Below, piece by piece: positions 1 to 11,454 of a stretch of DNA of 64,000 bases; within the stretch, counting starts at the first letter, position 1, and each line of letters begins with the position of its first letter. A program made the translations under genes and the position numbers. Source of the stretch: Sistotremastrum niveocremeum HHB9708 (taxonomy: Eukaryota > Basidiomycota > Agaricomycetes > Sistotremastrales > Sistotremastraceae); the NCBI GenBank assembly GCA_001630475.1, contig KV419456.1:53403-117402 (forward strand). The letters run 5' to 3'. The notes under the pieces were generated by a model. It made no database searches, was not told where the DNA came from, and saw only the letters and a program-made list of their open reading frames with translations.

Positions 1-1491
1 AGTATGAACGAATCACGGTTATTCTGATACTGAGAGTTGACGGGCGCGTTTTGATCGGGGGTAGTAGCACTGATAGTCGTGCTCGTCGAATGCGGGAAGA
101 ATATCTGCAAGATGAGATGATTTAATGAAAGACGAACAAGTGATGACGTAAGCGTGGGAAATCGAAGAAGGCAGCAGCACACGCACGAGGAGGGTGATGG
201 CAGATGATAAGATGCATCCCAGTCCAGAGGACATGATGCACAGATCTAATCTCCATCAAGATCCAAACAGCAACAACAACGCCGAAAGAAATATAATCAG
301 TCAAATTCGACGACTGCGGATGAAGACAAGCGGCTCACCGACGGCAAACCTGTGAGTACCGGAAATCGCCTAAATAAATACCGCGACGCAGCAGAAGAGT
401 AAAATAAGGTACGCACATATTTTCGTTCACGGGATGAGCGTCATTTCGTATCCCGTCGGAGGAGAGAACGATGAGCGGAATCGTAAACAGAAATCGGAAG
501 AACACGCGAACGATCTGAACGGGAATGAAAGTCGCGAGGTGAGGAGATGAAGCGTGTTATGAGGGTCATAGGGGCTAGGGCTTACATTGAGGTAATGGAA
601 TGTCTCGAGGCGAGCGACAACAGTCGGATCTGCGCCATCGCCTTTGACTTGTCGAATAAAAGATGGAAATCGGTATAAAATGAGAAAGAAAGCCAACGTC
701 GTCAGCGTTGAACCTACAGAAGACGGACAAAATCCGGGGAAAGGGCTCGATGTAAGCGGTCGAAGAAAAGAAGGTGGAATGGACGTCGAGCACGCACCGA
801 TCGAACCGACGAGGAAAATCCAAGCTTCGCATCGGAAGTAGTCTCGCCGTGTGACTAGGGTAACGAGGGGCATTCCCATTACAGCCACTGTTGAGCCTTT
901 GAACGGTGTAGATAAGCGGTCATCGCCATGAAATACAGGGAAGATGTGGGAACACACCAATACACCATAAGCGGAACTCGCCGCTATTGAACCAACTTCT
1001 CTGCGCCGGACCCTGGTTAATCAGGAAATGCCAGAACATGAGCTCTGCGTACGAAATGAGTCGGGGATCGGCGGATGATAATTGGTTCGCTTGCCTTCGA
1101 GATGAGTCGTGCTGCGACAATTGTCAGTGCTAAACCATTTCGGTAACAATAGAGGACGTACACCTCGAGACCCCAAGCTATAGCAATCACGAAGAACAAG
1201 GGAAGAATCCAGTGCTGGTCATCCTTCGGCCAGAGGGGATAGGGCTTGGGGACCACTAAGAGGAGAGGCGATGAGGCTCAGGCAACAAAAGGAAAGGTAT
1301 AATAGTACTACCTCCGAGTAACGGCAACGATACGTAACCTAGGGTAAGAAATTAGAATTTCTGGACTCGTTTCCAATTCGGATGACGTCCGCACCTTGTC
1401 GATACTTGATGACGGTCATAGCGACGGCGTAGAATAGGATTAGTGGTACAGTTCCGAGATAGGAATACTGCACAATAACGATACGAGCCAT
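1..1491 (-). CDS. Multispanning membrane protein of a basidiomycete-restricted family, partial
   Basis: Role unknown. The gene runs off the left edge, so its C-terminus is missing. Visible exons on the minus strand are roughly 1164-1252, 958-1042, 798-897, 586-713, 417-514, 187-250 and 1-104, joined by GT..AG introns in one frame. They encode hydrophobic stretches separated by motifs I associate with a family common in Agaricomycetes: YPLWPKDDQHW, FWHFLINQGP, GEFRLWC, DYFRCEAWIFL, VVARLETFHYLN, VRVFFRFLFTIPL and SSAITLLIFFP. A first exon starting at the ATG at 1491 adds a membrane segment (LGTVPLILFYAVAMTVI). The join between this exon and the next (about 1253-1345) is unclear, because the first exon's frame meets TAG at 1339-1341 and no simple splice keeps the frame. 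The family assignment is from memory of its motifs; no function is claimed. Confidence 0.7.
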
Positions 1492-4400
1492 TAGAACAAG
1501 CATAGGAGCAAGGAGGTGGAAGTCAACGCACTGTCATGACGCGCTTGAAGGTGCCCGGCTGACGACCAGACTTCCATCGTATACATTGAAACTTGTCGTA
1601 TCTATAGAGGTGTGCAAGGAGAAAGACTTCAAACTAGGAGATACAAGTCAGTCCAAGCTCGACGCAGCTTCGGCATTTCGCCAGAAAAGAGGCAATAGGG
1701 GAGTCGGTGCTTACAATAGCAGCGTAGATTGACCATGAGAGCGTCGCGGCTGGCGAGAAATGGGGCATTATGAGTCGTAAGCCAGCTCTGCGAGAGAACG
1801 AGAGCAAGAGAATGGATTGGCAGCCAGCAAGGGGTGGAAGACCATGGAGAGGAGAGCAGAACGGCTAGGGGACAGATCGATGGCAGTGCCTCGGAACGAA
1901 CTTCCCTTTTCGGACTCCGTGCCTGACTATTACTCCCGGCGTCCTGCTTGCGCTCCTGGCTACCTCCATCATTGCGCAACCCTTCCTCTGCCCTTTTCTG
2001 TTGTAACTCGATTTCTGATGTTCAAATTCAACGTCGACACCGCCCTCGTCTCTATTTTTTCAATCAATAACCAGCACGTTGGAGACTCGCGCTCGACATC
2101 CAGAGATGCCGAACTAATGGCGGACTCACGGTCTTCCTCCGCCGAAGAGAACTTTCATTCGAGCTGCTCTCTCATATCCTGAAAGTGGAACCTATATTGC
2201 AAGACGGTATCTCTTCACCGGATTGGCTAAAATGGCTTAGCCGGCAAAGATAACGAAATAACGAAATCGACAACAGCTATATAGTCTGGAACTCTCCGCC
2301 TATAGGTTCGACGACTCGGTCGTCTAATGCATGCATCTCGTCTTCTGTAATCTCTTTCACCGGTTCTAGCCTAATCGCTCGCAGTCTAGCCGTCTTACGG
2401 AATAAACCAAGCTCGCTCGACTAAAACCCTTATTTTGGTTCCGATCGCTCTTGAAGACCTTCAGAGCTTTCGAAGCTGTATATTTACCAGCCGAGCAGCA
2501 TCCTTTCGCTATCCTGGTGGACAAATTCTCAAAAAAAGGTAGGGGTCGCTCGGGGTCCCAGGCGCCAAAGCTTCGGGTTTGATCTTGCCGAGATTGCCGA
2601 AGCTTCCTTTCCGATCTCCGCAAGCCGAAGCCGGCAATCAAAGCACCAAACAAGTCAACACAACCGCTTGCTTCTTCCATCAACGCCTCGTTTCTTTGAA
2701 AACCCCAAGCGAAGCAAATCGATTCTCAGTCTTCCAAGTTTCAACTCTATCCATCTCTCGCGACATCCGGCGATTTCATTCTCCGGAATCCACCGACTTC
2801 GTTTCGCCTAGATTTTTTTTCATTCTGCTCCCACTGTCAAATATCATTGAACGACGATCATCCGAATTATAGTCCATCAATTGATACGAAACTGTCTATA
2901 GGCTAATCCCTGGCAACCTAGGCCCATCCCGGTCCTCACCAGCCTTTCATTAACACCATATTTCATCCGAAAACTCAAAATGCACCGTCATCCCGGTCAA
3001 GATCGGAACGCCGGCAAACATCCAATCTCACCCTTCGCTATCTCCAACATCGTACTCCGCTCCAGAACAAATCGATCAATCCAGGCAACATCTCGGTTCG
3101 CAACCTATCGCAAAACGTAGACGGTCCAAGTTGGACCTACATAATCACACCGTTCACCGAAAGCTTATCATCTTCCCGACATCCCTGTGATTCCCTGAGC
3201 TCCACTTCAAAAATTCCCATGGTAACTTGGGTCCGCTCTCGATTGTGCCTGTTACATTTCCTGATCTCCTCCGACGCTCTTCCACATCTTATCGTTCTGA
3301 AAGTCACAGTTCATTCGGACGTGATATATTACGCTCGATAATCGGAAGACTGACAGCATCATTGGGTTTCTGTTGACTCCTGCAGTCGAACCAAATCGTT
3401 TCTCCTGAAATCGTACAAGCAAAACCTTCCGACGACCCTATCCGCGTACCTGGTACCTTCCCACTCCATCAACCTGCACCCTCGGTCCCGAAAACGAAAA
3501 TCCCTAGGCCTTCAAGGGGCACACTCAAAAGCATCCGTCAACCCTCGGAGCTCCCTCAATATAGGCCTCAATCAGGCACACCCTTCTCCGCCGTTCATTC
3601 CATCGCTAATTCGTTACCCGCTATCGAACTATCAAGCATAATTCCCCTGTGTCGTCATATCCGACGACGCTCTGATTTTCAATAATACCTCCTTTAGCTG
3701 TTCGGGGATTAAGAGCGTTTTGACTTTCGAATTTTAGTGTTTGTTCTCAGAGGACTGCGGATATGGATGCTGGCGTACTGTTCCGATCCGTTTACTGGGC
3801 ACTGTATATTCCTTCGGCTCGTACTGGGTCTACATCTTGACTTCAATTTGTCTGCAATACCTTCCTGTATCAATCGCGCGGGCACGGCTTGTTGGCTGCT
3901 AAAGTCTGGATCAACGTCTATCATCGAGTCTCAATATGATGCATACTGTATCATCTGAGACATAATATATCTCGAATGTCGAAATTTATCGGTAAGAAGG
4001 ATGCTTTCCACAGGAAAAAATCGCTCAGAAACCTCACTATTAGAGCATGCAAGATTATCATACATCAGTCCCAAGGCGAAGTTAGGTCATCGAAGACTAG
4101 CGCCGCAGCGATTTTTCGAACGTAATGTCCCGTAGAAGCTCTTAACGTGATCTACTGGCTCAGGATATTTTACAAATGCTGATTCATAGTTTGCGAGAAG
4201 TTGTAGAGGACAGGACTCGAGAACATTGTTTGAGCCATACGGAATGAAAGAGGTCCAAAAAGCTTGATCTTCGGGCGCTCTGTGGGCGCTTAGTTGATCT
4301 CTCGTACGTTATGGTCATGAATGGCAGGTATGTAAGTAATATGTAAGTAATCAGACGCTGGTGTCGTCACACGTGATCTCAGGCACCCGAAGTAGCCGTA

Positions 4401-4522
4401 CCACTTCGTACGTACGGACGACATCGCTTTCAGTTATTGTCTATGGACTCCCTCCCAACGCCCGTCTACAGTATCGCGATTCTTACCTCGACGTCGACCA
4501 TCGAGCCTTATCCTGCTATACC
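1492..4522. other. No recognisable gene
   Basis: About 3 kb with only short unconvincing open frames on both strands. I see no conserved motif, tRNA, long terminal repeat or inverted repeat. It could hold decayed coding sequence or the 5' regions of the flanking genes. Confidence 0.4.
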
Positions 4523-5804
4523 ATGTCCATACATTCTCAAAATCCAACCGATTCCCACACCGTCTTCCCTGGTGTCCAAGATCTGAGCGACCGGTTGCAA
4601 GAAACAGGGATGGAAATGCTAGTCCCTGTCGCGATGGGCGATTTTGCCAATATATATCGTGTTAAAATGAGGGAACAGCTTGTGGCGATCAAGCAATACA
4701 GACCTACATATTACGGAATGAAGTTACAGTACCTATAGCTATCATCTTCAGCTCATAATGACTGGGGCATTTAAACACAACGCGTCATGCTTCAGAGAAT
4801 AAAGTGAGAGATCGAATTCAGGTCGACAAATCCACATGAGAACATCCTTACAGTGTTGGGTTTTCATGCCGCGGCGGACCAATTACAATCTGAAGAGGGC
4901 ACAAACACAAGATTCTCTATTGTTTCCCCTTGGATGAAAAACGGACGAGTGACAGAGTATATACAAGAAAATCCCCACGTGGAAGTTATCCAGCTTGTAT
5001 TGAGAATATGAGGTTCTTTTTGTCATTAAACATGCACTAAGAATCCCGGCAGGCCATTCACATATGCCAGGGTGCGCAATTTCTTCACGACCAGGGAGTG
5101 ATTCATGGCGACCTAAACCCCGTATGTTAGCCATTCTCTACCAGACTTTGGGCTTAAATTCTAAATTACATCGCAGAGAAACATTCTAGTCAACGATCAC
5201 GGCAAGGCAGTCCTCTCCGGTCTAGGAACCATGAGTTTCGATGAGGCCGAGGCGTCGAATGAACATTCTTTGCCGAAAGGCGGTGTTTACGTCCTCTAAT
5301 ATCTGGCTCCCGAACAGGCCACCGAACAATTTGTTGATCTTGACCAGGGGAATCTTGAGTGTACGGCTAAAGTAGACATATGGGCCATCGGATGTGTCAT
5401 AGCTGTGAGTCACGAAGTCTTCGTCTCATCACCGCCATCTGGAAGTCGTATCAATTTCATGCATTCTCAGGGAGCTGATAACGTCGAGGAAGCCATATGC
5501 TCGTTCTAAGAGAGTGGCTGTCATCATCATGGATTTGATTTCAAGAACGAAGGCTCCTTTTGATGAACGTCTCAAAGAGTTTGCGCCATTCAACGGTTTG
5601 TGGGACGTTTGTGTAAAATGCTGGAGCTTCGAACCCTTGGCTCGACCTGAGTGTCGAGAAGTGAGAGAGTTCATGCAAAAGTTAAGACTTGATTTCAAGA
5701 AATGGTCACGCTACTCATCATTGCATATGGAATTTCAGTTTACCGAGCTCTCTAGTAAGTGTTCTATAACTAATGACTATTATCATAGCAAAACGCAAGG
5801 CTAA
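4523..5804 (+). pseudogene. Protein kinase-like pseudogene (tandem copy 1)
   Basis: Kinase fold signs appear in order across several exons: a glycine-loop-like GDFANIYRV, the VAIK lysine motif, PHENIL, IVSPWMKNG in the hinge, FLHDQGVIHGDLNPRNILV for the catalytic loop, YLAPEQ, VDIWAIGCVIA, and CWSFEPLARPECREV near the end. This is the layout of agaricomycete tyrosine-kinase-like kinases. Two stop codons break the frame: TGA at 4805-4807 just before the third helix, where arginine is expected, and TAA at 5297-5299 immediately before YLAPEQ. In addition the DFG metal-binding motif reads SGLG, so even an intact product would be a poor kinase. ATG 4523 (MSIHSQNP) is the likeliest old start. It lies head to tail with a related copy 3 bp downstream. 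Sequencing error could explain one stop but hardly both plus the lost DFG. Confidence 0.7.
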
Positions 5805-5806
5805 CA

Positions 5807-7008
5807 ATGAGCTTGAAGGCTAGTATTAACTATGAAAGTTACGACATGACCCCACAATTTTCGAAACTGAACAAGGTCCTCGGTGGCCGGGGCGGTCAAG
5901 CAGAGGTATATCGAGTCTCTTTAGATGACAAGCCGTTGGCTGTGAAAGTCTTTTGGCAAGCTGCATCCAACGACCCGGCTGATCCAGACCGACGAAAATT
6001 CTTGGCTCGAGTGCGTCCATTTGTTCCGCTTATCTCTGTCTGAGCAGCCCAACCAATTTTGACAATTTTCACCCAACTAGAATGTAAACAAAGAGATGCA
6101 AATATGGACGAGCCTCAGGCATGAGAACATTCTTCCTTTTCTTAGATACTGTGTTTTCACGGAACCCATTCTTCGGAAGCTTCCTCGGCCGGCGGATTGG
6201 CATACTTCTCCCTCGTTTCTCCTTGGATGAACAACGGGACGTTGTCGAGTTACTTGAACACCCATTGTGACACCCAGAAGCAGATCGCATACACTTGGTA
6301 CGACTTCCGATAGGCCCCATTTCTTTAAATCCAGCTTCTGACACATTGTTACCAGCTCGCCGGTGTTGCCAATGGTCTATTGTTCCTTCATTCCCTTCAA
6401 ATAGTGCATAGAGACTTGAAACCTGTGAGTGATGAAACGAAAATCTATCACGTCCTCGTTCTGATAGATTCCATCTTCTACAGGACAACATTTTGATCTC
6501 AGATGAAGGATCAGCTCTACTCGCTGACTTCGGGCTAGCACGATTGTCTGAAGCAGATCCTTGGCTCTCTTCGTTGCATTCAAATGGAGGAGATGCCGGA
6601 GGCACGACGCGTTGGATGGCTCCCGAATTGTGTCCCGACGACGACATGGAGCCAGCAACCAAGAGTACGACCGAGACTGATATTTGGGCGCTCGGATGTA
6701 TATTCGTCGTGAGTTGTCCGCGTTTCGCTAGTCGAGCAATTGGACACATCTTCCTCTTTTCTTATTCTGTAGGAATCCATCTCCTCCATTATCCATACGC
6801 GGAACAGCCAACGAATCCACGAGTTATATGTGCAATCGCAGTGCGCCACGAGCTTCCATATAAAGATTGTCCGGCTGGATTTGCTGCTTGTCCGGGGCTC
6901 TGGAAAATGAGTCAAAGTTGCTGGCGAAGAGATCCCAACGAGCGTCCAGAGTGCGGAGAAATTCTGAAATTCTTGCAGGGACTAGATTGGGACGAGGATT
7001 ATACCTAA
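5807..7008 (+). pseudogene. Protein kinase-like gene, probably broken (tandem copy 2)
   Basis: Starts MSLKASIN and keeps all catalytic motifs: LGGRGGQAEVYRV (glycine loop), LAVKVFW (lysine), HENILPFL, LVSPWMNNG, IVHRDLKPDNILI, ADFGLA, TTRWMAPEL, DIWALGCIFV and CWRRDPNERPECGEI. Introns lie near 6010-6082, 6296-6354 and 6435-6483. The frame does not hold together. Between HENILPFLRYCVF and the SPWM hinge a one-base loss near 6151-6160 is needed, and the next exon junction (6295/6355) is also out of phase. The reading frame across 6708-6771 is open only if that putative intron is retained. Compared with copy 1 this locus has intact catalytic residues and so probably decayed later. If RNA data showed unusual splice sites restoring the frame, it could still be functional. 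Confidence 0.6.
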
Positions 7009-7908
7009 ATAGTTTGATTTGCAGCAGTAGTGGACAGATCACCTGAAAAGCAAGATACTTACTCCAGTCAATGCATTAACATCACCGTTTATGTGCGAGT
7101 CTGGATGTATTGAGGGGTTCGGATGTCGTTGCGTGCCTCCTAAGAATTTTGCTTTTGTTTTTGCAAGGGGTGATAGATGTAATGGCCAGTTTAGGGAGAT
7201 GAGATGGACATTGGCATCACGCATCGCCGGTCCTAGGTCCGCTCCGGAAGCGACAGGTATAGCAGATCACTAGCATCAGAACCCTTCCGCGCCGTATTAC
7301 AAGCAAAATTAAGAGCGAATCCGAATCCAGATCCAGACCCGAATGAAGAATTAACCGAGCGAAAAGTCGGTAGCATTTCACCGTGAAGAGCATCCAGTCA
7401 TCGATGATCCGAGTCGTACGACTCCTGTCGACGATCCAAGATCGTATGCGAAAGTTCAGATTAACAGAATGATGCTATGCGTGAGAATGTGAAATTCCTG
7501 GTGCACCGAACTGACCAACCGTTTGTGATTATTAGGCAACTTTTCAACTTGGATACGATGCCTTATCTCTCACAATCCAGTGAGCACAATTGCTCACTTT
7601 GAGATTCAGAAGAAGGGAATTTATTGCCATCCTCAAAATTTTCCGCATCATCCGATCCATATTCTCTAGCGTTGAAAATCAGAAAGCCACGGAGCACATC
7701 TATTCTGAATCGACTCGGAAGCTGACGCACTATATGAAATGGCTCGAACCAGGAAAGAAAGATGATGTCGCTGTATCTGGCTCTTGTGTGGATCGAAGAG
7801 TGCATTAATATAAGGCAAAACGTAGAGTATATCGAACATCAGTATAGCAAAGGTTCCCGATCGAAAATCAACAGAAAATCTGAAGACCGAAAGCCTTGAC
7901 GGATAATA
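7009..7908. other. No gene seen
   Basis: About 0.9 kb between the kinase-like copies and the 3' end of the BTB gene. Only short open frames are present and I recognise no motif. Confidence 0.4.
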
Positions 7909-8920
7909 TCAAGTATTGTATCTGAATACAACATTATCCGTCCAATTTTCATATTTCGCACGTAATCTGTGATACCGAAAAAGAGAGTAAGTTACGTATC
8001 AGCTTGCGATGGAGGAGACTCGAGACTTACCTCGCCTTTTCAGCTTCGAATTCCGTGGGGAAGATCCATGGAAGTTCACCAATCCTCCGTTTCCCATAAG
8101 TAATGAGGTCCCCATAAGACCCGAATAGATTGTCCCTAGCGTGCGGACAGGGATTGGAAGCAGCTGCCTCTTCTCTCAAAGAAGGATCTAGAATGTTGAG
8201 CATAGGATCTCTCTTGAGCCTATGCTCACATATCAGGACGAATCTTCGCCATGCGAAACAGTCAAAAGTAGTAGTAATGCTAACTCTTCTTGCACGACAT
8301 TTGCAAGGCGGGACGGTGCCGTAGAGAGAAAAATCTTTCAGAATGTGAAAAGCCTTTTCCGCTCGTAGTTCTCGGTAGAACTTCACACTGAGGATATCGT
8401 CCAGCGAGAGCACGTGTAAATCGTCATAGTAAAAAGTGAGATCGTCGAAATCTTCTTGGCTCTGTACCAATAATGGAAGGATCATATCCTTCAGTCGGTC
8501 CATTTGGTATTTTTTGGAGACGACGTATGCCAGGACTAGGTCTTCTTCGTGATATGACCCTTTCAATAAAACCTCCTCGAGGGCGTTGCTGATGTTCGGT
8601 ATATTGTACTTATCAGCCAAGTTGAGAAGTTTGACTGCGGTCCATATATCGGCGACGACGGGGCGGGGAAGAGGGTAAATGTAACGAAGAATCGCTCCAA
8701 TTGCTGCGCTATCTTCGGCTACCTCCACCCTTCGTTCAGGGGACGATGTAGAACTGGAATGATCGAGGGAGATCATATCTTTGAAAGTCCCTGATGCGAA
8801 CGACATGATGTTTTTGTGGACTGTGAAGTCGACATTGTCGCTAATGCGGATGACGAGGTCAAAATCGGTGAATTGAAGCAGTGTTGAGGTTGTAGGTGCC
8901 GGAGGCTCGGGAGGATTCAT
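7909..8920 (-). CDS. BTB/POZ domain protein (paralogue A)
   Basis: Two exons, 8031-8920 and 7909-7966, with a 64-nt intron (GTAAGT donor). The exon lengths sum to 316 codons, giving 315 residues. A BTB/POZ fold occupies roughly residues 18-130: DFDLVIRISDNVDFTVHKNI, then SGTFKDMI, ILRYIYPLPRP and LADKYNIPNI. This is the pattern of agaricomycete BTB proteins, which generally mediate dimerisation and sometimes cullin binding; the partner here is unknown. A C-terminal region (residues about 210-295) with clustered cysteines (PPCKCRARR, CFAWRRFVLICEHRL) is shared with the neighbouring paralogue. The short last exon (RAKYENWTDNVVFRYNT) is supported because the paralogue has an equivalent exon of the same length at the same place. 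The gene is intact. Confidence 0.85.
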
Positions 8921-9598
8921 GTTCAGTCAGGATGGATATACACTGTGGGTTAATTTATTGAAAGATGTAGACTTGATATGCAAAGTGAACCTGATGTGTT
9001 CCAAACCAAATATGAGCCGTGAGCCGTGCTGCCGTCGCAACACCTTCGAAGGTAAAACAAGCGAACCTGATGAATTCCGTCTGATCACAAAGGACCCAGG
9101 GCTGAAGGTTCAAAGTAAGACAGAATTCAGAGCTGTTCAACGCGTCCTCTTACACATTCGTAATACCACAATGTCCGTGGATGCCTTCGAGTAAAATTGA
9201 ACGATGTGGACGACTCGAACGCGCCCTAGATTTTCAAACTCCGAGATCCCACACTAACGGGAGAAGCGCCTGCCCTTATTTTCCTTTCTCGATGTATTTC
9301 TTGCAGTCATTCATGGAATATAGGGTCTGGCGACAAATCGAACTTGTGGGGGCTCAATAGTTTGTCTGAATTTTTATCTGATATTTTACCCCGTGCACAC
9401 TCAGCCTTCAATGATAGCCCAGCTCTCCTCATGATACCACTATCTTTCCCTGCCCATCGACTTCTTTGGCGCCCTCCGATTGACGGGGAGACATCGTCAC
9501 GGTGCTAAGCGCAGATCTTGATGCATTCCGAGATACGAAGAGCTGAAAACTACGACATGAAGGGAGAATCTGAATTCCAGTCGATGAAAGGGCTGCAG
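8921..9598. other. Spacer between tandem BTB paralogues, no gene seen
   Basis: This holds the promoter side of paralogue A and the 3' side of paralogue B. There are short open frames on both strands but nothing resembling a domain. Confidence 0.4.
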
Positions 9599-10641
9599 TC
9601 ACTCGTTGTATTCAAATACAGCATGCTCAGTTTGTCTTTCATGATAATCACATAACCTGAATGAAGGGAAGCAAATAATATATTAGTAAAAATGTAAGCA
9701 ATCAGATAAAGCCAGAGCTCACCTCGACTTCTCAGCTTCAAATTCCTCCGGGAAGACCCAAGGAATCTCCCGGATCATCCGCTTACCATAGTCGATGAAT
9801 CTGACATAAGCCCCGAATAGATTTTCTCTAGCCTGTGGACAGACTTGTGGAGAAATGACCTCTTCCCGCAACGAATTGTCTAAGAGATCCAATGTAGGTT
9901 CCGACCTGAGCCTGGACTCGCAAGATATCATGAAAACCTTCCAAGCCCTACAATTGTTAGCGCGAGGGTTCCCACCAGCTTCTCTCTTCGCCAGGGGCGG
10001 TTTTGACAGTCGCATTCAGGAGCCCCTATATTAAGTAAATGCCATAGGACATCGAGAGCTTTCTGAGCCCGTAACTCTCGATAAAAGGTGACGCATAGGA
10101 CATCGTCAATAGCGAGAGTATGATTAAGGTCGTCGGAGTAGAAGGCCAACTCGTCAAAGGTTTCTCCGCTCTGCACTAGCAACGGAAGAATCATATCTTC
10201 GTATCGCTTCAGTTGGTATCTCTTCGCTACGGCATATGCTTCAACGAGTTTGTTTTCGTGACAGGAGCCGTTTATCAGGCCGTCTTCGAGAGCGACGTTG
10301 ATGTTGGGAATATGATACTTATCGGCCAAGTGTAGAAGTTTGATTGCTATCGCCAAACGTGAGATGACGGGACGAGGAAGAGGGTAGATGTATCGAAGCA
10401 CCGCTCCCATCGCCGCGCTATCTTCAGAGACTTCAACAATCTCAACCCTTTGTAGAGAGGACGTGGAGCTTGGAGTTAAATTATCGAGCGTGATCATATC
10501 TCTGAATGTCCCGGATGCGAAAGACATGATTGACTTGTGGACGCTAAAGTCGACGTTGTCGCTCGTTCGAATGAGAAGGTCTGCATCGGTGAAGTGAAAT
10601 AGGGGTGAGAATGAGGGCTCTGGACGTTCGGGCGGGTTCAT
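9599..10641 (-). CDS. BTB/POZ domain protein (paralogue B), apparent frameshift
   Basis: Tandem duplicate of the BTB gene at 7.9-8.9 kb, same strand and same exon plan: 9723-10641 and a 58-nt last exon 9599-9656 encoding LCDYHERQTEHAVFEYNE. The BTB region is well conserved (DNVDFSVHKSIMSFASGTF, AVLRYIYPLPRP, HLADKYHIPNI). Between about 9955 and 9990 the frame changes by one base: the upstream frame runs to APECDCQNRPW and the downstream frame resumes at NNCRAWKVFMISCESRLR, where paralogue A continues without a break. The exon total (977) is not a multiple of three, in agreement. No plausible intron spans the shift. Either this copy has lost its C-terminal half or there is a base error in the sequence. 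Without the tail it would be a BTB-only protein of about 237 residues. Confidence 0.7.
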
Positions 10642-10669
10642 TTGATGTCAATGGATCGGAGGGATAGGA

Positions 10670-11137
10670 TTAGGAGATGTTATTCTTGTTCGACGATTCG
10701 ACGATAAGCCTCCTAGCGCTCGCTTTAGGAGGGAGCTCTAAACCAAGAAGAAAAAATATAGGAATCAATGGATAGCGATTTGAGAAAGATGAAACGGTCG
10801 AACCTGATGAACCGTTGACTGCTATGGCAATTAATGCAGTTAGAACTTGGGCTGACGTAGCGCAGATGAGAGACACGAAGCAGAGCGATATGAAAAGGGG
10901 ATGAAAAAAACGGTCACATTGCCTCACACCTCCGTGACGAAATACATCCGTCAAGTCGTCCATCAATCCTTCGTATTTTCCGGGCCATATATGAGCAAAG
11001 TCTAGGTGAGATAAGATATATGAACGACGCGGTTTGTGATTTCGGATGACGGCGCCCAAGAAAAACTCAATGTCGTGGGCTAAGCGCTCTTCACTTTCAT
11101 AAATGAACGAAGCGCTTATTCCGAGCCGAGCACGCAA
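10670..11137 (-). other. Open frame of uncertain status beside the tRNA
   Basis: A 155-codon open frame with no ATG at its 5' end. It could be an internal exon after the acceptor-like TTTCAG at about 11143, or a relic. Its composition looks protein-like at first (YESEERLAHDIEFFLGAV, SYILSHLDFAHIWPGKYE) and then becomes hydrophobic (two possible membrane segments). I do not recognise it. The tRNA gene lies immediately upstream, which leaves little room for a preceding exon. Confidence 0.3.
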
Positions 11138-11173
11138 AAGCTGAAATCGGCATCAAAGCATGGCTTTCCAACC

Positions 11174-11258
11174 GGCCGTCTGGCGAAATGGCATCGCGTC
11201 TGACTACGATCAAGTAATTGCAATCAGGAGATTGCAGGTTCGACCCCTGCGTCGGTCA
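11174..11258 (+). tRNA. tRNA-Arg (anticodon ACG) with 13-nt intron
   Basis: The cloverleaf was folded by hand. The acceptor stem GGCCGTC pairs with GTCGGTC (one G-U and one U-U mismatch) and the discriminator is A at 11258. The D stem is GCGA/TCGC. The anticodon stem TCTGA pairs with TCAGG, and the loop carries ACG at 11206-11208. The variable region has 5 nt. The T arm is GCAGG-TTCGACC-CCTGC. A 13-nt insert (11210-11222) sits directly after position 37, the canonical place for nuclear tRNA introns, so the mature tRNA would be 72 nt before CCA. The T-loop TTCGACC is a good B box. ACG would be edited to ICG and read CGU, CGC and CGA codons. Confidence 0.88.
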
Positions 11259-11267
11259 TTTCTTTTT
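11259..11267 (+). terminator. RNA polymerase III T-run terminator
   Basis: TTTCTTTTT follows directly after the discriminator base of the tRNA, ending in five T residues, which is sufficient for Pol III termination. Confidence 0.7.
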
Positions 11268-11454
11268 GACTTTTTTCCTACCACATATTCAGTGGTAGAA
11301 AAATTTCCTTGTACCTCAAGCCAAAGGCTTCATCAACTCGTAAACATTAATATTGAAATTGAAAATTGGATATGGAATTATCGATCGAACGGATATACTA
11401 ATACAGTCACTTCAAAGACACAAATCGAAGACGAGAACAGTACAGTAGCAGGTC

